Positions 42,760 to 50,928 of a stretch of DNA of 64,000 bases are shown piece after piece; position 1 is the stretch's first letter; every line of letters starts with the position of its first letter. The position numbers and the translations under genes are program-made. The notes beneath the pieces are model-generated. The model was not told the DNA's origin, did no database searches, and saw only the letters and a list, made by a program, of their open reading frames with translations. Source of the stretch: Trebonia sp963836195 (lineage in GTDB: Bacteria; Actinomycetota; Actinomycetes; Streptosporangiales; Streptosporangiaceae); NCBI GenBank assembly GCA_963836195.1, contig CAWIIX010000033.1:806001-870000 (forward strand). The letters run 5' to 3'.

Positions 42760-44968
42760 GTGACCGGCGGTGAGGCCGTCGGCCGATACAACGTGACCGT
42801 CAGCGGCGGCCGCGGCGTCTACATCGGCGACCACGGCATTCAGGTCAACCTCTTCACCGAGGAGCAGCCGCGCGGTCCGGTCGTGGCCGGGACCGTCCCG
42901 CAGGCGCCGCCGGCCTTCCGGCCCCGCGCGGACCTGATGGCCGAGCTCCGGTCGGCCGGGCCCGGCGCTCCGGTCGTCCGCGCGATCACCGGGATGCGCG
43001 GCGTCGGCAAGACCCAGCTCGCCGCCGCCTACGCCCGAGAGCGCATCGACGCCGGCTGGCGCCTGGTTGCCTGGGTCGGAGCGGAGGACACGCCCGCGAT
43101 CCTCAACGGCCTGGCCGTGGTGGCCGCCCGGCTTGGTATGGACCTGCCGGGCGTGGCCCTGGAGATCGTCGGGGCCGAGGTCCGCAACCGGCTCGAGGCC
43201 GACGGCGACCGCTGCCTGGTCGTCTTCGACAACGTCACCGACCCCGACGCGGTGCGGCCCTACCTGCCCTCGGCGGGCCACGCGCAGGCCGTGATCACCA
43301 GCACCGACATCAGCACGGCAGGTCTCGGCAGCCCCCCTGTCGGTGGACGTCTTCACCGAACCGGAGTCCCTCGGCTTCCTGGCCGAAAGGACCGGCCGCA
43401 GCGACCAGGAAGGCGCCGCCGACCTGGCCGAGGAGCTCGGCCACCTCCCGCTCGCGCTCGCCCAGGCAGCCGCCGTCATCGCCGCCCAGCATCTGACCTA
43501 CCTGGTCTACCTCGACCGGGTGCGTGCCTACCCAACCGAGAAATACCTCACCCGGGCGAAGGGCGACCCCTACCCGCGCGGCGTCGCCGAGGCGATCGGC
43601 CTGTCCGTCGACGCCGTCACCAGCGCCGACCCGAACGGCCTGGCGGGCCACCTGCTCGACGTCATCTCCCTGCTCTCCCCGCAGGGCGTCTCCCGCGAGC
43701 TGCTCTACCTCGGCCCGTCGGCCGGCGTCTTCACCGAGGCGACCGCGGCTGCGACGGACGTGGCGGCAGACGCACCGTCGCCGCGTGCAGCGACATCGGT
43801 CCCGCCTGCGATCGGCGATGCGGTGATCGACGATGCGGCGGTCGACGAGGCGATTGGCCGACTGGCGGACGCGTCGCTGCTGACCTTCGGCGGAGACGAC
43901 ACCCTGGTCGTTCACCGGCTGACCATGCGCGCGGTCCGGGAGCGAGCCGAGCAGCGCCCGGGCGGCGGGTTCCTCCTCGCCGCGCGAGCGTGCATGCTGG
44001 TCGGCGCCGCGCAGGCAGCGCTGGGGGAGCCCCGCTTCAACCGGGCCAAGGTCCGGGTATTCGCGCAGCATGTGGCCGCCTTGACTGGGCATGTCTCGTC
44101 CAGTCCCGCCTACCGCGGGCCTGACCCTGCCATGACCGAGGCACTGTCCGTCCGCCTCCTCAACCTGCGAACCTGGGCGGTCGCGTACCTGAACCTGGCC
44201 GGCGACGCGGTCACCCAGGCCGTCGGCATCGCCGAGCCGCTGCTGGCCGACTGCGAGACGGCGCTCGGCGAGTCGCATCCCGCCACGCTGTCGATCAGGA
44301 ACAGCCTCGGCTACGCCTACCGTGCGGCGGGCCGGCTCGACGACGCCATCGCGCAGTACGAGCGCGCCCTCGCCGATCGCGAGCGCCTGTCAGGGCCGGA
44401 CGACCCCGAGACGCTGACGTGCAGAAACAACCTCGGCGCGGTCTACGATCAGGCGGGTCGGGCGGAGCAGGCCATCGAGCTGCTCCAGCGCACCGTGGCC
44501 GACCGAGAGCGCGTCCTCGGCGCTGATCACCGCGGCACGCTGGCGTCGCGCAACAACCTCGCGTCGCGTACTGGAGGCGGGGCGGCTGGGCGATGCTGTC
44601 AGCGAACAAGCGAAATCCGTGGCCGACCGCGAGCGCGTCCTTGGGTCGATCACCCCGATGCGCTCCGATCGCGGGTCAACCTGGCAACGGTCCTCCTGGA
44701 GTTGGGGCGAGCCGGTGAGGTGGTGCCGCTGTATGAGCGGGTGGTCGCCGACTACGAGCGCCTCCTGGGCGGCCAGCACCCGGAGACCCTGTCTGCCCGC
44801 TGCGGCCTGGCTCGCTGCTACCGCCAATCAGGCAGCTTGAACGAGGCAATTGCGCAGTACGAGAGGGCGCTCCCCGGACTAGAGCACGGTCTCGGCGCCA
44901 CCCACCCAACCACCCTCGGCGCCCGCGCCGACCTCACCCAGGCCCGAGCCGAGCGGGCCTCGACCTAG
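42760..44968 (+). pseudogene. NLR-like receptor: amyloid motif, NB-ARC NTPase and TPR repeats; frameshifted
   Basis: GTG 42760. Residues 9-32 hold the amyloid motif (RYNVTV, then RGVYIGDHGIQVNLF). NB-ARC follows: Walker A GMRGVGKTQ at 78-86, Walker B CLVVFDN near 150, ITSTD as the sensor region, and the GxP motif GHLPLALAQAA. TPR units follow with the repeated pattern YxxAGRxxxAIxxYERALADRERxLGxDHPxTL. One extra C in the C6 run at 43332-43337 shifts the frame after GLGSP, so the protein as given stops making sense there. A second, compensated pair of indels (near 44567 and 44644) disturbs about 26 codons of a TPR. Correcting these gives about 735 residues ending at 44968. Confidence 0.85.
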
Positions 44969-45026
44969 CCCGTCGCCGGTCCTAACCGGGCCGACCGCCT
45001 ACCGCGGTTGCCGCCGCCACATCGGC

Positions 45027-45183
45027 ATTGGCGCTGTGGCCCGTTGCGCTTATCAGGCATTGGCGCTGATGCCCGTTGCGCCAGGAGGTCGGGTGCGGAG
45101 AGCCACAGCGCCAACGGTCATGGAGCGCTGTGGCCCGTTGCGCCATACGCTTAGGTGGCGTTGCGGCCCGTTGCGCCAAACGC
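45027..45183. repeat. Cluster of ~25-bp intergenic repeats
   Basis: Four direct copies of a unit like GGCGCTGTGGCCCGTTGCGC appear: 45029-45050, 45061-45082 (GGCGCTGATGCCC variant), 45124-45144 and 45156-45177 (GGCGTTGCGGCCC variant). A half copy lies inverted at 45103-45114 (CCACAGCGCCAA). Spacing is irregular (about 32-63 bases) and there is no CRISPR-like repeat/spacer regularity. The 458-base gap between the NLR gene and the epimerase gene holds no coding region. Confidence 0.65.
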
Positions 45184-45230
45184 GGGGGCGGACTTGCCCC
45201 GGCGCTTTCGGAGTCCGAGCCGCGTAGGGC

Positions 45231-45328
45231 GGATAACAGCAAGAAGCGCCGCAGGCGCTGGCTGGGCGACTCGGCAGGGCGCCGGACGCCGGGCGCGCGA
45301 CCCGTCCGGGATAACAGCAAGAAGCGCC
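45231..45328 (+). repeat. Two copies of a 20-bp repeat, 78 bases apart
   Basis: GGATAACAGCAAGAAGCGCC is identical at 45231-45250 and 45309-45328, each followed by a GC-rich potential hairpin (GCCGCAGGCGC and GGGGGGCGCC). A third, shorter copy is at 47776-47790. These look like members of a small interspersed family with a hairpin 3' part. Confidence 0.65.
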
Positions 45329-45426
45329 GGGGGGCGCCATCCGGGCGGTCCGTGGCGAACGCTCAGGAGGACGCTACTGGGGCGAGATGTGGCGGTATGG
45401 GGGCGGCGAGGTCCTAGGCTGGGGGC

Positions 45427-46421
45427 GTGAGCAGGCTCAGGGTTCTTTTCATCGGCGGTACCGGGGTTATCTCGTCGGCGTGCGTGCGGGAGGCGGTCGC
45501 GCGCGACGTCGAGGTGTTCGTGCTTAACCGGGGGCAGTCAGCCGACCGGCCGTTGCCGGCCGGGGTCCGGGAGCTGCGGGCGGATGCACGGGACGCCGGG
45601 TCCGTTCGGGCGGCGGTTGACGGTCTTGACTTTGACTCGGTGGTTGACTTTGTCGCCTTCGCCCCCGGAGCACGTGCAGGCCGACATCGACCTGTTCGCC
45701 GGCCGGACCGGGCAGTACGTGTTCATCTCGACCGCGTCGGCGTACCAGAAGCCGCCGTCCCGGCTGCCGATCACGGAGTCGACCCCGCTGCGGAACCCGT
45801 ACTGGCAGTACTCGCGGGACAAGATCGCGTGCGAGGATCTGCTGGTCGCGCGAGTACCGGGCGACCGGGTTCCCGGCGACGATCGTGCGGCCGTCGCACA
45901 CCTACGACGCGACCAAGACCGTGCTGTCGGGCGGGTGGACGCCGCTCGCCCGGATGCTGGCCGGCAAGCCGGTGATCGTGCACGGCGACGGGACGTCGCT
46001 GTGGACGGTGACGCACAACACCGACTTCGCGCGCGCGTTCGTGCCGCTGCTCGGGCACCCGCGGACGGTCGGCGAGGCGTTCCAGATCACGTCCGACGAC
46101 GTGCTCACCTGGGACCAGATCACCCGCGCGCTCGGCGCCGCGCTCGGCGTGGAGCCGACCATCGTGCACGTGCCGTCGGACGCGATCGCCGCCGCCGACC
46201 CCGAATGGGGGGCCGGGCTGCTGGGAGACAAGGCGCACTCGGTCATTTTCGACAACTCCAAGGTGCGGTCGGTGGTGCCCGGCTGGCACGCGGTGGTGCC
46301 GTTCGAGCAGGGGGCGCGGGAGATCGCGGACTGGTACCTGGCCCACCCCGCCTGGCAGGTCGTCGACGAGCGGGCCGACGCGCTGATGGACAAGCTGGCG
46401 GCCGACTTCGGCGTGGCCTAA
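45427..46421 (+). pseudogene. NAD-dependent epimerase/dehydratase family protein, two frameshifts
   Basis: Three consecutive frame segments add up to one extended-SDR protein. Segment 1 (GTG 45427): RLRVLFIGGTGVISSACVRE with the Rossmann loop. Segment 2: EHVQADIDLFAGRTGQYVFI, STASAYQKP (Ser and Tyr of the active site) and YSRDKIACED. Segment 3 from about 45855: TIVRPSHTYDATKTVL to the stop at 46421. The breaks are an extra C in C5 at 45662-45666 and an extra base near 45847-45852 (LLV-REYRATGFPATIVRP when corrected). The total of about 330 residues is normal for the family. It meets the deazaflavin reductase gene tail to tail with a four-base overlap. Confidence 0.8.
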
Positions 46422-46879
46422 CGCTCGGCTGGCTCGATGCGGAAGACCGGGTAGCCCGGGGCGATCTCGCGCAGCTTCTCGGTCGGGGCCTTGGCGTCCA
46501 CCCCGTCGAAGAACACGCCGACCTCAAACTTCCAGCGCTTCAGGTACTCGCGCAGGATGGCGGGCTTGTCGTCGTCCTTGACCTCGGTCGCGCGGAACGG
46601 CTCGGTCCGCCGGCCGACGCGCAGCTCGCCGGTGCCGATGACGCGCAGGTTCCTGACCCACTGGGCGTTGCCGCGCGGGGCGACCAGATAGCGGGTGCCG
46701 TCGGTCAGCGTCAGCGGGTTGACCGGGGTGGTCCGCCATTCGCCGGACGAGCGGCCGCGAACCGCCAGCACGCGCGAGCCGTAGACGCTGATGCCCATCC
46801 GGGTGAGCCGGGCGACGGTCGCGTTGAAGATGAGGGTCGCGGTCCCCGGCTTGATGTAGCGGGTGTCGGTGGCGTTCAT
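46418..46879 (-). CDS. Deazaflavin (F420)-dependent nitroreductase family protein
   Basis: 153 residues matching the Ddn/DUF385 family of split-beta-barrel proteins: NATVARLTRMGISVYGSRVL, RGRSSGEWRTTPVNPLTL and YLVAPRGNAQWVRNLRV, where the RTTPVNPL and APRGxxxWVRNLR segments are the F420-binding signatures. Members reduce quinones or nitro compounds with F420H2, a cofactor common in actinobacteria. It is divergent from a TetR gene with operator-like repeats between them. Confidence 0.9.
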   Translation of the reverse strand: MNATDTRYIKPGTATLIFNATVARLTRMGISVYGSRVLAVRGRSSGEWRTTPVNPLTLTDGTRYLVAPRGNAQWVRNLRVIGTGELRVGRRTEPFRATEVKDDDKPAILREYLKRWKFEVGVFFDGVDAKAPTEKLREIAPGYPVFRIEPAER

Positions 46880-46902
46880 TTTTCTTCCTCCGGATCACTG
46901 TG

Positions 46903-46970
46903 CGAGATCGCTGCTCTCGATTAAGATCAGTGAACACCAGAACAGTGGCCCGTGTCAAGAGCAGTGCTCT
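46903..46970. promoter_or_regulatory. Two related operator-like palindromes in the Ddn/TetR spacer
   Basis: CGAGATCGCTGCTCTCG (46903-46919) has five-base arms, and AGAGCAGTGCTCT (46958-46970) is a perfect odd-centred palindrome. Both contain the half-site TGCTCTCG followed by an AT step (46912-46919 and 46965-46972). They probably bind the TetR protein encoded at 47017. A TATATT at 46991-46996 may be the -10 box of that gene. Confidence 0.55.
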
Positions 46971-47016
46971 CGTTTTGGTCAGGTGATCTCTATATTGTGA
47001 GGGAGGGAGGCCGGTC

Positions 47017-47760
47017 ATGACCGCCACGCAGAACGCGCCGCGCACCGCCCGCGAGCGCGCCCGGGCCGAGCTGACCCGCGAGATCAAGGAGGGGGCCCGC
47101 CGTCAGCTCGCCGCCACCGGCGCGGACGGGATCTCGCTGCGCGCCGTCGCCCGCGAGCTCGGGATGGCCTCCTCTGCGGTCTACCGCTACTTCCCCAGCC
47201 GCGATGACCTGCTGACGGCGCTGATCATCGACGCCTATGACGCCGTCGGCGAGGCGGCCGAGCAGGCCATCGCCGACGAGAAGCCCGATGAATCCTGGGG
47301 ACGCGACCGGTGGCTGGCCGCCTGTCACGCCATCCGCGGCTGGGCGATGGACCACCCGCACGAGTACGCGCTGATCTACGGCTCCCCGGTCCCCGGCTAC
47401 CGCGCCCCGGAGGCGACGATCGGCCCGGCCGCGCGGGTGCCGCTCGCGCTCGCGGGCGTGCTGGCGACCGCGACCGAGGCGGGCGAGCTCGGTGACGACG
47501 CCGGCGCCCACGCGGGCCCCGGCGCCGCCGCCGACGCGCTGACCCCCGGGCTGGCCGAGCAGGCGGCGGTGCTCTCGGCGGCGATGGAGTCGCCGGTCGC
47601 GCCCGAGATGGTTGTGCGCGCGGTGATCGCCTGGACGCAGCTGTTCGGCATGATCAGCTGGGAGCTGTTCGGCCAGTTCGTGGGCTCGTTCGAGCCCGCC
47701 GACGCCCTCTTCGCGCACGCGGTCGCGCAGCTCGCGACGTTCGTCGGCTTCCCGCCCTAA
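47017..47760 (+). CDS. TetR family transcriptional regulator
   Basis: 247 residues, start ATG 47017 with GGGAGGGAGG upstream. Helix-turn-helix: ISLRAVARELGMASSAVYRY, FPSRDDLLTALI. The C-terminal domain with WAMDHPHEYALIYGSPVPGY is the large TetR_C_33-type ligand domain common in actinobacteria. It is divergent from the F420-dependent reductase, which it probably represses. Confidence 0.92.
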   Translation: MTATQNAPRTARERARAELTREIKEGARRQLAATGADGISLRAVARELGMASSAVYRYFPSRDDLLTALIIDAYDAVGEAAEQAIADEKPDESWGRDRWLAACHAIRGWAMDHPHEYALIYGSPVPGYRAPEATIGPAARVPLALAGVLATATEAGELGDDAGAHAGPGAAADALTPGLAEQAAVLSAAMESPVAPEMVVRAVIAWTQLFGMISWELFGQFVGSFEPADALFAHAVAQLATFVGFPP

Positions 47761-47775
47761 CGCGCCGAAACCATC

Positions 47776-47790
47776 AGATAACAGCAAGAA
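47776..47790 (+). repeat. Third, shorter copy of the GATAACAGCAAGAA repeat
   Basis: AGATAACAGCAAGAA, followed by TCCGCGACGGCG, in the 67-base gap between the TetR stop and the GntR start. It shares GATAACAGCAAGAA with the two copies at 45231 and 45309. Confidence 0.55.
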
Positions 47791-47827
47791 TCCGCGACGG
47801 CGTTCCAGCCCCACTACGCTCAATGGT

Positions 47828-48481
47828 GTGAACAAACAGGAGCGGACGTACACCGTTCTGCGCGACCGGATTCACTCCGGCGCGTTCGGCCCGCAGGCCC
47901 GGCTGAACATCGACGCGCTCGCCCGCGAGCTCGGCGTGAGCGCGATCCCGGTGCGCGAGGCGCTCCGCCGCCTCGAGGCCGAAGGCTGGGTGAAGTTCCA
48001 GCCCAACGTCGGCGCGATCGTCGCACCGCTCGACGCCACCGCCTGGGAGCAGCAGATGGTCGCGGTGGCGATCCTGGAGGGCGCGGCCACCGCCGAGGCC
48101 GCGCCGCACCTGCGCCCGGCCGACTTCGCCAAGGTCCGCAAGCTGGCGGCGGAGATGGAGCAGATCGCCGCCGAGGGCGACATGACGAAGTTCAGCAGGC
48201 TCAACCGCCGCCTGCACGCGGTCATCATCGCCCGCTGCCCCAACGCCTACCTGCTCGAGCTCCTCGAGCAGACCAACCAGCGGCTGGACCGGATCCGCGA
48301 CACGATGTTCACTTACCTGCCGGAACGGTCGAAGCGCGCCGTCGCCGAGCACGAGCATCTCATCGGGCTGCTCGAGGCCGGCGACCCGGCCGAGATCGAG
48401 CGCTACGCCCGCTGGCACAAGCTGCAGACGGTCGAGGCCTACCGCGCCGCCCACGAGGAAGTGGCGGCCGCGGAAACCTAG
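47828..48481 (+). CDS. GntR family regulator with FCD domain
   Basis: 217 residues from GTG 47828. The winged helix (LNIDALARELGVSAIPVREA, LRRLEAEGWV) is followed by the helical FCD ligand domain with metal-binding His/Asp positions (FSRLNRRLHAVIIAR and EHEHLIGLLEAGD). FCD regulators usually sense organic acids. It ends in a four-base tail-to-tail overlap with the PPOX gene, so it probably controls genes elsewhere. Confidence 0.92.
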   Translation: MNKQERTYTVLRDRIHSGAFGPQARLNIDALARELGVSAIPVREALRRLEAEGWVKFQPNVGAIVAPLDATAWEQQMVAVAILEGAATAEAAPHLRPADFAKVRKLAAEMEQIAAEGDMTKFSRLNRRLHAVIIARCPNAYLLELLEQTNQRLDRIRDTMFTYLPERSKRAVAEHEHLIGLLEAGDPAEIERYARWHKLQTVEAYRAAHEEVAAAET

Positions 48482-48915
48482 TCCTCGGCGTCGGCCTCGG
48501 GCGACGGGATCCGCCGTCCGGTGATCGAGGTGGGCCTGATCCGCACCCATTCCCGGTTTTCGGCCGCCCCGCCCCACGATTCCAGGCCGATTCGGTCGAG
48601 CCGCGCGCTCGCCTCTTCCGGCTCGACCTCGGCCAGCCCGCGAACCAGGACCGACCATCCGCCCTTCGCGGCCGGGTCGAACGAGTCGACCTCGAACCCG
48701 ACGTAGTGACCGACTTCGATGCTCGACAACTTGGACCCGATCCCCGTCCTGAACACCACGTCCTGCCCGTCCACCATGAAGTTCACCGGAAGGATGAGCA
48801 CCTCGCCGCCGCACTGAAAACCGATCCGCCCGACCGAAGCCGACTGAAGGAGCTGAAAACAGTCTCCGAGGTGCAGTACCTCAAGCCCGTCGCGATCCGT
48901 CGCCAGCTTTCGCAT
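48478..48915 (-). CDS. Pyridoxamine 5'-phosphate oxidase-family (PPOX) flavin protein
   Basis: 145 residues from ATG 48915, preceded by GAGGAGGGAT. CFQLLQSASVGRIGFQCGGE, then ILPVNFMVDGQDVVFRTGIG and YVGFEVDSFDPAAKGGWSVL match the short stand-alone PPOX/F420-binding barrel proteins of actinobacteria. The open frame extends further upstream but lacks homology-like character there. Substrate unknown; such proteins often bind FMN or F420. Confidence 0.88.
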   Translation of the reverse strand: MRKLATDRDGLEVLHLGDCFQLLQSASVGRIGFQCGGEVLILPVNFMVDGQDVVFRTGIGSKLSSIEVGHYVGFEVDSFDPAAKGGWSVLVRGLAEVEPEEASARLDRIGLESWGGAAENREWVRIRPTSITGRRIPSPEADAED

Positions 48916-49145
48916 CCTGATCCCTCCTCGGCCTCGACACCCGTGTGGTTCTTCCCCTCCAAGTATCCGCCTCGGGAGCGCTCCGCGCACGGGCCGTAGG
49001 TCCCTCGGTTCGACGTCAAGGTCGGCTCCGGTCGGGCCGCCGCCAGGTCGGCCGCCGGTAAGCGATTCACCCGATTGGTCCGCTTCATCCAGTATCCGCC
49101 TGCCCTTCATCGCAACCTTCGGCGGTTATGTTACTGTCGGGTAGC

Positions 49146-50372
49146 ATGAGCGACCCCGCGGCAGGATTCTCCCTTGAACTAAGCAGCGACCTGCGCGAGA
49201 TGCGCGATTGGGTGCACGATTTCGCGGCGTCGGTGATCCGCCCCGCCGCCGCCGAATGGGACGAGCGCGAGCAGGTCCCGTGGCCGATCCTGCAGGAGGC
49301 GGCGAAGATCGGGCTGTACTCGCTCGACTTCCTCGCCGCGCAGTTTTTCGAGGAGTCCGGGCTCGGCATCCCGGTGGCGTTCGAGGAGCTGTTCTGGGGC
49401 GACGCCGGCATCGGGCTGTCGCTCGTGGCCAGCGGGCTGGCCGGGATCGCGGTCGTCTCAAGCGGGACGCCCGAGCAGGTGGGGGAGTGGCTGCCGCAGC
49501 TGTTCGGGACGCCCGACGACGTCAAGCTGGGCGCGTTCTGCTCATCGGAGCCGGACGCGGGCAGTGACGTGGCCGCGATCCGCACCCGGGCGGTCTACGA
49601 CGAGAAGACCGACGAATGGGTCATCAACGGCGTGAAGACGTGGGCCAGCAACGGCGGCATCGCCAACGTGCACGTCGTCGTCGCCTCGGTCGAGCCGTCG
49701 CTCGGCTCGCGCGGTCAGGCCACGTTTATCGTGCCGCCGGCGACGCCAGGGCTGTCGATGGGGCAGAAGTTCCGCAAGCACGGCATCAGGGCCTCGCACA
49801 CGGCCGAGGTCATCCTCGACGACGTCCGGGTCCCCGGACGCTGCCTGGTCGGCGGCAAGGAGAAGCTCGACCACCGGCTGGCCCGGATCCGCGAGGGCGG
49901 CCGCGGCGGCGACCAGGCGGCGATGAAGACGTTCGAGGCGTCGCGGCCGTCGGTCGCGGCGATGGCGGTCGGGGTCGCGCGGGCGGCGACCGAGTTCGCG
50001 ACCGAGTACGCGCGGACCCGGGTGCAGTTCGGCCGGCCGATCGGGCAGAACCAGGGGGTGGCGTTCCAGCTCGCCGACATGGCGGCCTCGGTCGACGCGG
50101 CCCGGCTGCTGACCTGGCGGGCGGCCTGGATGGCGCGGGCGGGCAAGCCGTTCGAGCGGGCCGAGGGGTCGATGTCCAAGCTGGTCGCGGGGGAGACCGC
50201 GGTCCGGGTGACCGAGCAGGCGATCCAGATCCTCGGCGGCAACGGCTACACCCGCGAGTACCCAGTCGAGCGCTGGCACCGGGACGCGAAGATCTTCACG
50301 ATCTTCGAGGGCACGTCGGAAATCCAGCGGATGCTGATCGGCCGGACGGTCACCGGGCTGGATGTTCGGTAG
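49146..50372 (+). CDS. Acyl-CoA dehydrogenase family protein
   Basis: 408 residues from ATG 49146. FAD/acyl-CoA signatures: GAFCSSEPDAGSDVAAIRT (mid-domain), NGVKTWASNGGIANV, VQFGRPIGQNQGVAFQLADM, and QILGGNGYTREYPVERWHRD. The catalytic base Glu is in IFEGTSEIQRMLIGR near the end, the usual position for short/medium-chain enzymes. It would perform the first step of beta-oxidation or of branched-chain acyl-CoA breakdown. No electron-transfer or CoA-ligase gene is adjacent. Confidence 0.93.
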   Translation: MSDPAAGFSLELSSDLREMRDWVHDFAASVIRPAAAEWDEREQVPWPILQEAAKIGLYSLDFLAAQFFEESGLGIPVAFEELFWGDAGIGLSLVASGLAGIAVVSSGTPEQVGEWLPQLFGTPDDVKLGAFCSSEPDAGSDVAAIRTRAVYDEKTDEWVINGVKTWASNGGIANVHVVVASVEPSLGSRGQATFIVPPATPGLSMGQKFRKHGIRASHTAEVILDDVRVPGRCLVGGKEKLDHRLARIREGGRGGDQAAMKTFEASRPSVAAMAVGVARAATEFATEYARTRVQFGRPIGQNQGVAFQLADMAASVDAARLLTWRAAWMARAGKPFERAEGSMSKLVAGETAVRVTEQAIQILGGNGYTREYPVERWHRDAKIFTIFEGTSEIQRMLIGRTVTGLDVR

Positions 50373-50525
50373 TCTGACCTGCGGATATACCCACCATGTA
50401 CCCGGGAGGCGGCTCGCCCGACTCAGAACTGGGGTCGCTCCGTCTCGTGTCCGCATTGTCCGAAACATGCCGGTTATTTCCCGTCGTTTCCGGACCGCGT
50501 GCTGAATCCGTGCTGATACCTGAAT

Positions 50526-50569
50526 CCATTTGGTCTAGACCAATCACAAAATTGGTCTAGACCAAATGG
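50526..50569. promoter_or_regulatory. Tandem DasR-type (dre) operator with no obvious target gene
   Basis: A 19-base inverted repeat with a six-base spacer (arms 50526-50544 and 50551-50569). Each arm itself contains the perfect 14-base palindrome TTGGTCTAGACCAA (50530-50543 and 50552-50565). TGGTCTAGACCA is the core of the DasR-responsive element, which in actinobacteria controls chitin and GlcNAc genes. TATAGT at 50570-50575 looks like a -10 box immediately after it. No chitinase or transport gene follows within the next 350 bases. Confidence 0.75.
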
Positions 50570-50575
50570 TATAGT

Positions 50576-50928
50576 GCGGATCGGATTCGGCCGCGCGATT
50601 TCGTCCGGTGGCCGACTGCGGCCAGGGCCGTTGAGGGAATGGCGCCGCACCGAACGAGGGCACGCGGCACACCGTTCAGAGCGCAGCGACGGTCTCATGC
50701 ATGCGGTTAACTACACCGTCTCCGAGTCGTTCCATGGCCGCTTTGACCACGGGGCTCGCCGAGCCTGGCGCGCACGTGCAGTGCGCGCCGATCGCCGACT
50801 ATGGGCCGAGCATCGAGTGAGCGTCTTGTGCGATCGGATTGCACAGAACGCCTTGTTCCGCGTCGTCACGACTGCGAGACGGCTTGGAACTCGCCGGGTT
50901 TGATGCGCGCCTGAGCTTGTCCGGTTTT
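50576..50928. other. No recognisable gene downstream of the dre operator
   Basis: A GTG-started 109-codon frame (50574-50903) exists, but its translation is Arg-rich and lacks recognisable motifs, and the other frames are no better. The region may be the eroded or deleted remains of the gene once driven by the operator. Confidence 0.5.

Noticed and set aside
43332..43337. Programmed ribosomal frameshift in the NLR gene
   Set aside because: There is no slippery heptamer with a following pseudoknot that I can see, and the same kind of single-base change occurs in many unrelated genes of the window.
45027..45183. CRISPR array
   Set aside because: The units vary in sequence, spacers differ widely in length, one unit is inverted and no cas gene is present.
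50574..50903. A 109-codon gene under the DasR-type operator
   Set aside because: The translation is Arg-rich with no recognisable motif, and the start codon overlaps the presumed -10 box, so it cannot be a normal target.
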